A DNA stretch of 64,000 bases. Source: Phragmites australis. Lineage: Eukaryota > Streptophyta > Magnoliopsida > Poales > Poaceae. This document shows positions 1 to 12,044 of this stretch, one piece after another (within the stretch, counting starts at the first letter, position 1; every line of letters starts with the position of its first letter). The notes beneath the pieces are model-generated. The model did not search any database. It was not told the DNA's origin and saw only the letters and a list, made by a program, of their open reading frames with translations. The stretch covers positions 2,480,001 through 2,544,000 of the forward strand of contig NC_084929.1 of the NCBI RefSeq assembly GCF_958298935.1. Direction: 5' to 3'. The translations under genes and the position numbers were made by a program.

Positions 1-2901
1 AGTTCAAGGAGAGCGTGCGCAAGTTCGCGCAGGAGGCCATCGCGCCGCACGCCGCGGCCATCGACGCCTCCAACCATTTCCCCAAGGAGGTGAACCTGTG
101 GAGGCTCATGGGGGACTTCAGCCTCCACGGCCTCACCGCGCCGGAGGAGTACGGGGGGATGGGGTTGGGCTACATGTACCACTGCATCGCCATGGAGGAG
201 ATCAGCAGGGCCTCCGGCTCCGTCGGCCTCTCCTATGGCGCCCATTCCAACCTCTGCATCAACCAGCTGGTACTATATATAATAGTATAATACTACTACT
301 TTGATTATCCACGTGACGCCATCGCAATCCCCCCTGATAGACATTGTAACGTGTATGCTGTTTCTGTGCAGGTCCGTCATGGCAGCCCTGCACAAAAGCA
401 CAAGTACTTACCCAAGGTGCTGTGCTTTCCCAAATTGTTAACATTGTCTCTATCAGACACAAATGCTTTTGTGCAGGGCTCGGTAGTATTCCAATTGTTT
501 TGGATGATGATGGATTTTGTTGATGTGTTTTGCATTTTCTCTAAAGCTTATCAGTGGGGAGCATGTCGGGGCGTTGGCGATGAGTGAACCCAACTGTAAG
601 TGTCATTTTGGTTGCTGTTGTTGTACTGTTCGTTCCCGGTTCTCGGCAACATTTTTCGTGCTGATTCCTTCTGATGTGTCACGAAATGTTAATTTCAGCT
701 GGCTCTGATGTTGTCAGTATGAAGTGCAAAGCTGACAAAGTAGACGGTGGCTATGTCATCAATGGGAATAAGATGTGGTGCACAAATGGACCTTCTGCTC
801 AGACGCTGGTATTTTCCCGGGGCTCTTATGCACGCCGTCTGCAGTCATGTTTGGTTCACCAGCTATATCCTGTGCTGGTTTTACATCCATGGTGTTTCAG
901 TGTGCTTCCTTTGGCCACTGTTGATTGCTTGATGCGTATATTTAGTGTACACATTAAGGACATATCTGAGTGGCGGTTTCCACTAAGTTATCATGATTTT
1001 GATCCCTGAATTTGATGGTGCTTTACTGGAAGAGAAGTTATATTCTTTTCCTATGTCCACAATAAACCTGCTACTTCACTAAAGTTGGAATTTGCAGGTT
1101 GTTTATGCAAAAACTGATGTAGCTGCAGGATCAAAAGGAATAACAGCATTCATAATCGAGAAAGGGATGCCTGGGTAAAGAACCACTCCATTCTCTTCAT
1201 TGGGCATGAATGCATTATCTTTCCAGAACTTTCTGATCATGTGAAATGTGTATGTTACTAAAGGTCGTTAATTAGGATTACAGGTTCAGTACTGCTCAGA
1301 AGTTGGACAAACTTGGCATGCGAGGAAGTGACACGTATGATATTTCTACCTGAGTAGTATAATTGAAAAAAAAATGAAGCATCGAAACCAATTTAACAGA
1401 TGTCTACTTTGTAGATGTGAGCTTGTTTTTGAGAATTGCTTTGTGCCACAAGAAAATGTTCTTGGCGAAGAAGGCAAAGGTATTCTCTTCTGACTGTTGT
1501 AAAGCCTATTCTTTGGTTCCTGTCCTGAGATATTTTTTTGCTATTTATAGCTGGTTGCCTGTGCCACTCCACACATGGGAAACTGTGATAGTTCTATCTT
1601 ATTATCGTCCAGAACAAGTTTTTAAACTCCCTGTAAAAGGAGAAGCTTCCAGAACAAGTTTTCAAACTCCCTATAAAAGTAGAAGTTTCTTAATTAGATG
1701 CCCACCTTGAATTTCCCCAATGCCTTCTCTTGTCGCAGGTGTTTATGTCATGATGTCAGGGCTTGATCTGGAAAGGCTTGTATTAGCTGCAGGTCCTGTT
1801 GGCCTTATGCAGGCATGCCTTGATGTTGTTCGTCCGTATGTTCGCCAGAGGGAGCAATTTGGCCGTCCAATTGGTGAATTTCAGTTCATACAGGCAAAGT
1901 CATGCAGCTCTTATATATGTCCTCTTTCTTGGTGCAACATTTTATCAGTATAGACATGGCCCTAACCGTAATGGGTATGCTTCTAATGCAGGGGAAAATG
2001 GCAGATATGTACACCTCGTTGCAGTCGTCAAGGTAGTAGGAATACCTGCTCAAGACTTTTTCTTACATGCTTAAACAGCTTCTTACTGCGATTTCGTTTG
2101 TCATTCAGATCATTTGTATACTCGGTTGCTAGGGATTGCGATAATGGCAAAGTTGACCGCAAGGTACCTTTATTTTGTTTGGATAAAACCAAAAGTTACC
2201 TTTATAAGTTAATGAAATATTGCTACTGTTACTGTTGAGTTATGTTTTTTTGTGTCACCTGCACTATTCTGCTGTCCAAGGCATAATTAAACAAGTAAAT
2301 ATCTGTATAATTCCTGGTAAACTCTCATCATCTTCGTCTCATACAAATCTTTTTTATCAGGACTGTGCAGGAGCAATTCTCTTCGCTGCTGAAAGTGCAA
2401 CCCAAGTTGCACTTCAGGTAAAAACCTTGTCTTCAGTTTCTTGGAGATTGTTATCCCGTTCCTCTGTCATTTTCTCAGGAATCATATGCAACCGAACATC
2501 ATGCATCTATTTTGTTTTCATTCCTTAGAAATAATAGTTGACTTTGCAAATTTGCATTTTTATTATCACATATCACTCTGTCCTCCTCTGACAACATTTC
2601 ATGCTAAATCACTCTGTTGCAATTTCATTTCTAGTAGTGCAGTAAATTTATTATTAAAAAATAATGATGTGTGCTTTTAATGTTTGAACTAGTTGTGGTA
2701 TGCATCAACATTTCTGTGATGCACTATTTGATCTTAAATATTTCACTATGGCAGGCGATTCAGTGTCTTGGTGGCAATGGTTATATAAATGAGTACCCAA
2801 CCGGCCGTCTCCTGAGAGATGCAAAACTATTTGAAATTGGTGCTGGTACTAGTGAGATAAGAAGAATGATAATTGGCCGTGAGCTCTTCAAAGAGGACTG
2901 A
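1..2901 (+). CDS. IVD: Isovaleryl-CoA dehydrogenase, mitochondrial (5' partial, 12 exons visible)
   Basis: This is an acyl-CoA dehydrogenase family flavoenzyme of leucine catabolism: it oxidises isovaleryl-CoA to 3-methylcrotonyl-CoA in mitochondria and passes electrons to ETF. I read the exons as <1-269, 372-416, 547-595, 699-808, 1098-1174, 1284-1334, 1415-1479, 1739-1893, 1992-2032, 2109-2163, 2361-2417 and 2755-2901, with the frame starting at base 3. They join without a break into 372 residues ending RELFKED. Family landmarks are [34 protein letters not shown], the helix SGLDLERL (site of the IVD catalytic Glu), REQFGRP, and [13 protein letters not shown] near the C-terminus. Plant IVD is about 410 residues, so only about 40 N-terminal residues, including the transit peptide, lie outside the window. 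The intron 1894-1991 has a GC donor. The best alternative name would be another acyl-CoA dehydrogenase, but the match to IVD is close throughout. Confidence 0.96.
384..480. repeat. 17-bp inverted repeat spanning an IVD microexon and its intron
   Basis: The bases AGCCCTGCACAAAAGCA at 384-400 lie inside the 45-bp exon 372-416. Their exact reverse complement lies at 464-480 in the following intron. The RNA could fold into a hairpin with a loop of about 63 nt that contains the 5' splice site. Confidence 0.85.
1609..1687 (+). repeat. Short tandem duplication in an IVD intron
   Basis: Two imperfect copies of about 39 bp start with CCAGAACAAGTTTT and lie head to tail inside the intron 1480-1738. 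No function is evident. Confidence 0.8.
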
Positions 2902-4530
2902 GGCTATTGTTTTCCAAGCTACATATCAGTGCATATCTCTAGAGGTGAGCAGGATTTGGATATGTATTGAATCGCCCCTGCGGTTCAATTCTTGATGTTG
3001 TTCTATCCAAGCCTTCTCACGCTTTGTATATTTCCAACATACTTTCGAATAAAGTTCGCTTCCTCGGTACTTGCTCCGTGGCTCTATTTTTTGTTTATAA
3101 AATTGTTGCTGTGACACTGTGACTTATGCATGCATGGTCAATTGCATTTTATCATACTACTGCAGAGACAAGGGACGCTTCTGTTAGGAAGATTTCCAAG
3201 GTTTAAAAAGGAAGTGCACGATAGAGGCATTGCTTTCACAGAACATTTTCATATCAGAAAATTAGTTGAGGTGGTTACTTTGATATTGAGAACTACAGTT
3301 TATAAACCAATTGCAAATTAACTGTACTTCAGACCTGTTTAAAACCAAAAGGAGGAACCCAGCAAACATTTGACTACCATAGGTCATATGATAACTATAA
3401 ATACATATTTTACTCGGAACAAATTCAATTTGAAAGTGGTAGTCAGGGTAGCAAAAATATATCTTTTTGGGTGGAGAACACGATTGTAAAAATTTTAGAG
3501 GACCACTAGTGATTAGGATATTCTGAATAAAACACTGAAATATGCAATACATACCACTTTAAAGACTGATGAAGTCTGAGTAGCATATTCTTATTTATTT
3601 TTAATAACACTATTTGGAGCTTGTTGATGGACAGGAAAAGTCCATCAATTACTTGGTTTATTGGTCCATGTTAAGTCCACATTGTAGGTTTAGTTGTCGA
3701 TTAAACATATCTAAGTTATGAAAACTGCTGCTGCTCTTTTCTAACACCTTAACCCTGTTAGTGTGCAGTTAGTGCATAAAATTTAGCTAGAACGATCCAA
3801 GATATATAATAGTAGTACTAGATCCCAAAAGTAATGTTTTGTGGCTACAAGAGAGACTTTTGGAAATTCTGCTGCTGCATAGTAAAAATACTACTGTATG
3901 ACACAAAGCAGCAGCAGAAGTACTGACTCAAGCTATACAATTTAATTGACTCATACATTATGTCAGTGTAGCACTACCAAAGTTGGTAACAATACTTGCT
4001 TTAAGTCAGTAAGGCTTAAATGTTACCATCCATAGAAGAAAAAGGACTCGAAGTGACATCACCACAACAGCATGCTCTGTTGAGAATTGGTGTTGGGAAA
4101 CTGTGTTTCTTTGATGGTTTGATATGTTCTAGCTAGATATATAAGTGCAGGCAAACGACCCGCTTATGTGTATCGTTTATTTGCCTTTCCTTTGATGCAA
4201 ACTAACAGGTGAACTACATCATGTTCCTCTTTTCTTCTCTTTTGTGAATATTATATTTAGAGGTGGAAACACAGATCAATTATCGTAGAACCAAAATAGG
4301 TCTGTATATATGCAAGTACAGGGATGGAATAAGAATTCCTTCCTAATAAGACACATGTGCTTCAACAGAAGGTACTACAGATCCCTTACACCTTTATGAG
4401 ACAATAACTTAATTTACAAACTCTAACTCTATATGACAATACAGCCTTAAGGCTTCAACAAAATTGTTACAAGTGAGGGGATACCCTAATAACTTTGCAC
4501 AACACATAAAAACATAGACAATTCTGGTTT
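2902..4530. other. IVD 3' flank and convergent intergenic DNA
   Basis: This AT-rich stretch lies between the convergent IVD and kinase genes and should hold both 3' UTRs. I see no further coding exon. Short open frames here have no recognisable protein content. Confidence 0.6.
3048..3053 (+). terminator. Candidate IVD polyadenylation signal
   Basis: AATAAA lies about 147 bp after the IVD stop codon, a normal distance for a plant 3' UTR. It is only a hexamer match, without transcript support. Confidence 0.4.
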
Positions 4531-6945
4531 TCACAACCTGTTGGCTTCTGGAGGTGATTGAATGCCTTGACTTTGAGCTTTCTGTTTCTGCCTCAAGGAG
4601 CCCCACTCAATGGCCTCAGCAACAGCTCTTTGACGATCATATGTGTTCTTATCTTGCTTAGCGCTACTAGTTAATGAGGTATTTTCAATTTGTTTCTTTT
4701 GGGGTAGAGTACCAGATGTCCCTTCAGAGCCAGCAGGCACTTCTGCGAGGAATCCCAGTGCCACAACAGCATCACTCATGTATGGCCGGACTGAGGCTTC
4801 CTCTTGTAGGCACATTGCTGCAACGCCCACAGCCTGGCTCATCTCTCTCTCTGGGTAGTCACCTCTGAGAAGAGGGTCTACTAGCTGATGGCACCTCTTC
4901 CTGTCTCGGAGCATTGGCTTGGCCTGTTGATCATACATGAATTAACAGTAAAAAATCTTGCAGTAGAAATCTTTTTTTATCTAATATCTAACAGAGGATT
5001 TCAGATACATTTGCCATGTCGATCCTGGTGTAATCAAATAAAATTATGTGCATACCCAGTTAACCAAGATTTGATCGCTTGCTGATCTGGAGGTTTCCAC
5101 AGCTCTTCTTCCCGTGATCAGCTCCAGTAGGAAAACCCCAAAACTATACACATCAGTCTTGACAGTTAGCTGGCCTGTTCTTATGTATTCTGGAGCGCAG
5201 TACCCATATGTACCCATCACTCGAGTTGAGATGTGCGTCTTTTCCCCAACCGGCCCGAGCTTTGCAAGCCCAAAGTCTGAGAGCTTAGGGTTGTACTCCT
5301 CGTCAATAAGTATGTTGGGGGACTTGAGATCCCGGTAGATGACAGGTGGGTTTGCCTTCTCATGGAGGTATTCGAGCCCCCTAGCAGTTCCATGGGCTAT
5401 CTTCATCCTGATATGCCAACTTAGTGGTACTTGATCAGGAGTGTTATCTGCAATGGCAATTCTAGTTTTTAGCATCTAATTAACAGCATTATGAAATTGT
5501 ATAAAGTGTGATCTGAATATACTTAAGATGTGTTAAGTGTATAGAGACCTCCATTTGTTCTATCTATAATCAATAGCATCTAGTTTCCGTTGTAGATTAA
5601 CTTAAGCCTTGTCAAGTGTGCACTGGAACATGAATGTGTTGTTGAGGACAAAAAGACTAGCAGTTACCAAGCAAGTGGTCTGCAAGTGAGCCAAGTGCCA
5701 TGTACTCATACACCAGAAGCCTTTGATCTCCATCTGCACAATAGCCTACCAAGCTGACTAAGTTTGGATGGTGCAGTAGACTGAGCATCAAGATCTCAAC
5801 CAGGAACTCTCTGTTGCCTTGAAATCCATTCAGGTCCAGTTGCTTTACAGCAACAAGCTGATCACGCAAACCAAAAAACACATCAACCACTGAAGACGAG
5901 TTAGCAAGTGTGTATACTGTAGGGTGCTTGTCAGTGTGGTATGTACCTGGCCATTTTCGAGCTGGCCCTTGTAGACCCTGCCGAAGCCCCCTTCTCCCAG
6001 AAGGCAGTCGGAGCGGAAGTTCTTAGTGGCTGTCGCTAGCTCACGGAATGTGAATGCTTTTGCAGTTTTGGCAACAGCAGAACTTCCTTTTGGAGGTTCA
6101 ATATTTGCTGTTTTTTCAGATGATGGCTTTTGCTTTGAAGAGGCAGATGATGGCTTGTTGGGTTCTGCAGAGGTGAGTTGCAGCATACATTAGACAGATT
6201 ACCATTTTGTGCTTATTTAGTGGAACTAGTTCTTGTTGTCATTTGTCAACCAAATTCAAATATGATCTGGTGCAAAGATTAACACAAAGAATATGTTGTA
6301 ATCATTCATTCCATGTCCGTAAAAATCATTTTGGTCCCTAGTACTGTAGAATTAAACATTGAAATACAGGAGTATATAGAACACCAAAATGCATGTGACA
6401 TTGACAGAAAGAAGGTAATATAGAATATAATTGCTAGATAGATTCGATTGAGAGGAATGCACACAGATATCCAGAAGGGAATAATGTGGAACAGGGGTGT
6501 CATTTGTCCTTAAACAGAGATTCAGTGAATCGTCTGTATTTGGAGGCTTAAAAGCATCTGCAAGAAACCACTCAACCTGCATAGTAGAATATTTAAGCAC
6601 GGATGCCCATCTAACAAAATTTACGGTGCAGAAGAGGACGTATCAAGGGATTGTGAGTCTTGGGTCTTTCCTAGAACATTGCATTTAACTTGTACTTACG
6701 ATTGCTTGGTTTCTGTGCTGACATTGCCGACAATCAACTTTGTTTATGCAATCAGTTTGAATACCGGGCATATGGATTTCTTTATTCTTTTGAAAGCAGT
6801 GGCAGGAGTATCCTCTATGATTCTTACCAGGTTCCTTGAGAGGGGCTCCATATTGGCTGGCCGTTTTCACAATCGTGACCTGCCTCGACTCGATCCTCTT
6901 GGACGAGATCTTCTTCTCAGGCTTGAAGCACGAAAAGCAGCTCAT
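4531..6945 (-). CDS. PBS1-like receptor-like cytoplasmic kinase (RLCK-VII), 5 exons
   Basis: This is a Ser/Thr protein kinase of the PBS1/PBL family, which relays signals from cell-surface immune receptors. Exons in transcript order are 6945-6828, 6164-5947, 5857-5668, 5447-5056 and 4923-4531; their phases fit and give 436 residues. Motifs: glycine loop [11 protein letters not shown] (about 96-106), VAVK lysine (about 117), catalytic YRDLKSPN (Asp about 215), DFGLAKLG (about 233), and [10 protein letters not shown] in the activation segment. The C-terminal [12 protein letters not shown] resembles the PBS1 tail. PBS1 begins MGC, allowing N-myristoylation, but this protein begins MSCFSC. It therefore lacks Gly2 and could use only Cys3 and Cys6 for palmitoylation. 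The intron 6165-6827 is the longest, and I found no convincing extra exon in it. Exact membership (PBS1 or another PBL) is not settled. Confidence 0.93.
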
Positions 6946-9818
6946 CTTTCTCAACTGTATGAAACCTTCAATCTCTGCTCCTCTCTGCTCTTGCAATTCA
7001 CAAACGTCCTCTTTTTTTCTTCTAGAATACACAGACGAACTCACAAACCTCCTTGTGTTGACAATGGCAGCAAGGGTGAGAGTTTATATGTAGCCTCCTC
7101 CTCCTTCCTAGCTAAAGATCTCCTATCCAGGTTATAGATTGTTGTTCTTGCTTTGTGCGCGGAAAATGTGATCCCTGTGAGGGAATGTGGTCAAATAGGA
7201 GGAGCATTTTCTTCATGCCTTAGTGGAAGAGAATGTGCTGAACCAATAATAGGAGTCTCGGCCATGCCTGGGTCCTAAAATTAGAAGCTTTGCTTCTTCC
7301 AGGATCTGTGTCCCAGGTAACGTGCTGGATGCAACGTCTTTCCTTAGAAAGTTCGGAGTCGAGAAGCCAACCCCACTGGGTTTTTTTTTTTTTTTTTTTT
7401 TTTGTGCTTGTGCTGTCTCTGATTGGTTAGAATTTAGGGATGACCTATTTTTTGCTGCTTAGTCTCATTTGGGTGATAGACTGGTTGTCAGCTGGGTTAA
7501 ATTTACTTGATAAGCTCATATGGTTATTGTTCCAATTTTGGTTGGTACCATCTGGGTGCCTATTTGTTTCTGGAAACGGTGTCCAGGACCAATAGGTCAT
7601 CCATCATACAACTAGTCTAGGGCACAGATCTGGTGGCATGTGCCTGCTGCTGCTACTGTGCTAACCATACAACTCAGCACTTTTTTATAGGCTTTAAGCG
7701 GTCAGTTTTAGAGGCAAAGAAAAAAAAACACTGCTATTTGTGGACAGGGATCGTCTAACGTACTGCACGGTCATGACGTACTGCACACCTGTTGACATGC
7801 GGGCCTAGGCCCCACGTGTCAGTTGCCCTGCAGTACGATGGGGATCTCAGTAGCCGTCTCTGAATATAGGCTCAAGGGTCTGGTTGTCTGATACATGATG
7901 ATTGTACTGCCTGATACCTGATAGTCCTTTCTGAATACAGGACTGGCACATGGAAGAGTTGTCAATGTGTTAGAAACAAATACTACATGAGGTCACTTCA
8001 AAATTGAAGAGCTCAGCTCTGTATCGTGGATGCAGTGTTTTTTTTTTTTTTTGTTGCAGTCAAGAAACCCACAAGCTCAAGTCCGAGAAAAAATTCTGGC
8101 CGACGCCCATGAACCATGATCCATCCATCCTTGTGCAATTAAAGGTCAGTCGTGAAGTTGTGCCTTGCCTGCCTGCCATGCCATGGCACATAGGTCCACA
8201 GATGCAGGGCTGGCCTTAGTACCAGTAAGGTGAGCATATGGTACGGGTCTAGTCTAGTATGATTCTTTCATGGTTGATCTATTATAGGACTGACCACCGA
8301 CCATTAAAGTTTAGTTGGAGGTACAAGTTTATTAATTCATACAGTGCAATTTACTCGAACGAGTTTCAAGTTTTGTTTTGGGTACAAGTCTATGAACCGA
8401 AACTATGGTGCAAGTTTCTGGTACGATGATGATACACAAGAGGTGAGAGAGACGGCGGAGATCTTGATGATGTGGTGAAGTGAAGCATCGGCAGGATAGG
8501 ATAGATTCCAGGACCAGAATTTTGGCATTGGCTAGCATGAGCAGAAAGGCACAGCGTACCCGTTTTCTCTGGTCCATCACTATAGCATGACTAAGGAGCA
8601 TCGTAACAGTCTTTGCATATATAAATAGGCCTACTACAATGTCCAGCACTCCAATTCCTTCCCAGACGTACAAACACAATGACAGGGACGCTAGACCGTC
8701 CGTATGGCCCAGACAGACATGATATCTGGTGTCTGTCGCCTGCTCCAGGAAGTTGAAATCCTCAGGTCCAAATCGCCTTTCCGTTTGATCTTTCAAAGTG
8801 ATTTGCTCTTTTCAGAGGCCGCTTCATTTAAATTCGAATACTTTTTAGCACCTGGAGACGTCGACGGAAAGAAAAGAGCCTGATGACCGGTATTTCATTA
8901 TGCAAGCGACAATATTCATACCATTTTCATGCTGTTTGATTGGAAACTAGGTTGACTCCGGAAAAGCGAAAAGCGTCGGCACACCGGTTTGGTTAATCAG
9001 ACACCAGGCCCACGGAAAAAAGAAATGCAACGGTGTTTCATATGCTTAATCCTGCAGCACTATCGGGACAGCCGCCACATATTTCTAATATGGATATCAA
9101 AACGTTTAAATAAAAAATTATACTGTATACTTATTACTTGATATATATGATTTACATTAAGTGGATCTCGTGCACCATTTTAAGATCTAGGTGGCGGTCA
9201 TTCAGATGGTGTTGCATATAATGTTTTGGTAGGCAGTGCTGCAGTGGTTTGTCCATGCTCATGGTGGCATCAGTTGGTGCTGCCTTCCTTTCTCGTAGAC
9301 GACGTACGGCACCAGTGTTAGTGCAGTTAGGATTAGTGCGAGTGCTTCGTCGTGACTTTGGGTTGGTGACATGCATCATGGATGGCTACCACGCCATGAC
9401 AAAGCAAAATGCAGCACTTGCACTGGAAGAGGAGAAGATTAGGTCGTCGTCGATGAACAGAAGATGCTTTCCTTGCCATGCGCCAACCACCAGCTCAGCC
9501 CAAGCACAGGATTGCACACCAAACAAGTCATTCCTGCAAAGATGGATATTTTTCCTCGTGTGATGCCATCGCGGGGAGAAAGGAAGAAATCCTTCTTGTT
9601 CACAAAGAAAGAATCTTCTCGTCGAACTGAACGAATGAATAATCTGAATTCTGAATTCTTATCAAGACAAATATTACAAATGGAGACTTTGTTGATTTGG
9701 ACTTCGGAGTCCAATGCTGCTAATCTATGTACTCATACATACATGGTGAATTTCGCATTCAAGATCGACAAGTGGAAGGAAGGACTGTAGCTAGGATATG
9801 CCAGGATTTATGCTTCAG
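6946..9818. other. Kinase upstream region and intergenic DNA without a recognisable gene
   Basis: This region holds the 5' side of the RLCK gene and the 3' side of the lectin kinase. It contains a T(23) run at about 7381-7403, another T run near 8037-8052, and an inverted, G-box-like cluster at 7777-7837. Open frames at 8332-8796 and 9249-9563 show no domain that I recognise and look fortuitous. Confidence 0.5.
7777..7837. promoter_or_regulatory. Imperfect palindrome with a CACGTG core
   Basis: CGTACTGCA at 7777-7785 is mirrored by TGCAGTACG at 7829-7837. Between them, TGACATGCGGGCCTA faces GGCCCCACGTGTCA across the centre, with CACGTG as a G-box core. It lies about 0.85 kb upstream of the RLCK start codon. 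It may be a regulatory cluster or the remnant of a small transposon; the sequence does not decide. Confidence 0.35.
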
Positions 9819-12014
9819 TCACCTGGCGTCGCCGCCGGTGCTGCTGAACCCGATGTCGTGCCCGCCCCTCCGCAGTGTGCTCGTCAGCGACGACGAGCTC
9901 AGCGAGTCGGACGACAAGTCCGACAGGTTCAGCACCAGCGCGTTGTAGTCCGACACGCTGTCCTGCAGGCTCAGCAGCAGCTGATGGTTGGCGTTGAAGC
10001 TCATGGACGGCCGCACCGCCGGCACGAACGGCGGGTCCGCCTCGCCGCTCAGCATCTGCACCACGGCGCGCATCCCCGGCCGCAGCGCCGGCTCAGGGCT
10101 GGAGCACGCCAGCCCCACCAGCAGTGCGCGCCGCATCTCGCCCTCGTCGTACTCGCCGCCCAACCGCGGGTCGACGGCATCCAGCACGCGGCCCTCGCCG
10201 TGCAGGCTCCACACCCACTCCACGAGGTTGTTGCACCGGCCCTCCGTGCCGATGGGCCGCCGCCCGCACGCCACCTCCAGCACCAGCGCGCCGAAGCTGA
10301 ACACGTCGGTGCCCTCGGTGGCGCGCCCGGTGAGTAGGTACTCCGGCGCCAGGTAACCCATCGTGCCGGCAGCGGCGGTCGCGTCGGGGGACTCGCCGTG
10401 CTCCGCCTGGCGCGCGAGGCCGAAATCCCCGAGGCGCGCGCGGTACGCCTCGTCGAGCATGACGTTGCTGGACTTGACGTCCCGGTGGATGACGCGGCGC
10501 TCGCACTCGTGGTGGAGGTAGGCCAGCGCGGAGGCCACGCCGGCGAGGATCTCGCGGCGGTGGTGCCACGGGAGCACATGGGACGAGGCGTCGAACAGCG
10601 CCCGGTCGAGGCTGCCGTTGCGCATGTAGTCGTAGACCAGCAAGATCTCGCCTTTCTCGTAGCACCACCCCTGGAGGCGGAGGAGGTTGCGGTGGCGGAG
10701 GCCGGCGATGATCGAGAGCTCGGACTGGAACTCAGAGCGCGCCTGCTCTCCGTTGGCGTTGGCGTTGGCGTTGGTGCAGCGCTTCACGGCGACCATGGCG
10801 CCGGTGTCGGGGATGATGCCCTTGTACACGATGCCGAATGCGCCGTTGCCGATGACGCGGGACGCGTCGAAGCCGCGCGTCGCGGCGCTCAGCTCCTTAT
10901 AGCTGAACTCCCGCGGCGACCGCGCGAGCGCCGCTGCGGACGCGAGGCTGTCGCGCTTCTTGGCCACCGTCAATGCCGTGCGCTTCCTGGCCCTCGCGCG
11001 GCGCGCGAGCGCCCAGAACGCGAAGCCCGCGAACGACACGGCCACGAAGGCGCCCGCCGTCGCGGCGCCGGCCACGGCCGCGTGCTTGGGCGGGTGCGGC
11101 GAGCCGGCATGCCCCGCAGCTGCATTCGCCGGAGCGCTCGCCGCGGTGATCGAGCTAGTAGGCGCCAAAACCGTCACGGCTGGCGGCGACGGCGTCACTC
11201 CCGGGAGCAGCGGCGAAGGAAGCACCGGATTGACGCTCGCCGGAGGGGGGGCAACCGTGGAAGCGGGCGATTCCGGCACGGGCACAGGCGCCGGCGACGC
11301 GGTCGAGAAGCTCCACCACTCGATGGCGTGAACCTCCGTGCTCCCCTGGGTGGACGCCGAGAAGCCGACGAAAGCTGCGTCCTTGACATCATCCCCAAGG
11401 TCCAAAGGCACGGAAAGCACCGGCGCCCGCGGCCGCTTCGCCGCGTAGGACACGAACACCTCCATGGTCCCCGCCTTGTAGTCGATCCACGCGTTGACGG
11501 TCCTCCCGCTGGTGAGCTCGACGCCCGCCTCGTCGAGGTCCGCCACGGCCGCGGACACCATGGACCCAAGATCCAGACCCACGTGGTTCCCGTTGACGTC
11601 CCCGAACTGCACGTCCATGAGCGTGTCGAACTCGACGGCGGCTGCGTCGGTCCCGGTGGAGACGCCGATGTAGGGCCCGGCCTCGCCGAGGGCGGCGTCG
11701 TCGGCGGCGACGACGAAGGCGAGCCCCCCGCCGACGGAGGAGGGGTTGAGCGTGGTGACGGTGAAGGCGAACTGGGTGGAGAATCCGGCGCGGAGCGGGA
11801 CGGCGTAGGCGTAGAGCGCGCGGCCGGCGCCGGAGGTAGGGACGGGGAGGTCGCGGGAGAGGCGGATGGTGCCGTTCTTGAGGTGCGCGTCGCCCAGCAG
11901 CTTGAGGCTGCCGAGGGTGAGCGTGGCGTAGTCGAATCGCAGAGCCGTGGCGAGCTCCTCACCGCGCATGAGGAGGAGGATGAGCAATGCGAGCGAGAGC
12001 GCGGCTCTTGCCAT
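9819..12014 (-). CDS. L-type lectin-domain receptor kinase (LecRK, VIII-like), single exon
   Basis: This is a plasma-membrane receptor kinase with an extracellular legume-lectin domain and a cytoplasmic Ser/Thr kinase. The open frame runs from 12044 (741 residues). The second Met, at 12014, begins MARAALSLALLILLL, a normal signal peptide, so I prefer that start (731 residues). Numbering from 12044: lectin domain about 36-248 with VEFDT and NGNHVGLDLG; Pro/Ala/Ser-rich stalk about 249-320; membrane helix about 322-345 followed by a basic stop-transfer stretch; kinase from FSYKEL (380) with GNGAFG, VAVKRC, HRDVKSSN (about 520), GDFGLAR and TMGYLAPEY. Legume lectins bind sugar through a conserved Asp/Gly/Asn set, which I could not verify residue by residue. 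A (NA)4 repeat lies just after the catalytic Lys. The gene has no intron, as is common for LecRKs. Ligand unknown. Confidence 0.93.
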   Translation of the reverse strand: MARAALSLALLILLLMRGEELATALRFDYATLTLGSLKLLGDAHLKNGTIRLSRDLPVPTSGAGRALYAYAVPLRAGFSTQFAFTVTTLNPSSVGGGLAFVVAADDAALGEAGPYIGVSTGTDAAAVEFDTLMDVQFGDVNGNHVGLDLGSMVSAAVADLDEAGVELTSGRTVNAWIDYKAGTMEVFVSYAAKRPRAPVLSVPLDLGDDVKDAAFVGFSASTQGSTEVHAIEWWSFSTASPAPVPVPESPASTVAPPPASVNPVLPSPLLPGVTPSPPAVTVLAPTSSITAASAPANAAAGHAGSPHPPKHAAVAGAATAGAFVAVSFAGFAFWALARRARARKRTALTVAKKRDSLASAAALARSPREFSYKELSAATRGFDASRVIGNGAFGIVYKGIIPDTGAMVAVKRCTNANANANGEQARSEFQSELSIIAGLRHRNLLRLQGWCYEKGEILLVYDYMRNGSLDRALFDASSHVLPWHHRREILAGVASALAYLHHECERRVIHRDVKSSNVMLDEAYRARLGDFGLARQAEHGESPDATAAAGTMGYLAPEYLLTGRATEGTDVFSFGALVLEVACGRRPIGTEGRCNNLVEWVWSLHGEGRVLDAVDPRLGGEYDEGEMRRALLVGLACSSPEPALRPGMRAVVQMLSGEADPPFVPAVRPSMSFNANHQLLLSLQDSVSDYNALVLNLSDLSSDSLSSSSLTSTLRRGGHDIGFSSTGGDAR
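10752..10778 (-). repeat. Hexanucleotide microsatellite inside the LecRK kinase domain
   Basis: Four tandem copies of GTTGGC (plus strand) encode an alternating Asn-Ala tract at about residues 424-431, just after the VAVKRC lysine motif. This is a loop where length change may be tolerated. Confidence 0.8.
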
Positions 12015-12044
12015 GGCGGGCGCGGGCGGCGGAGGCACTGGCAT

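Noticed and set aside
8332..8796. 154-codon minus-strand frame between the two kinases
   Set aside because: It has no recognisable motif, no good start context and no splice-linked neighbours.
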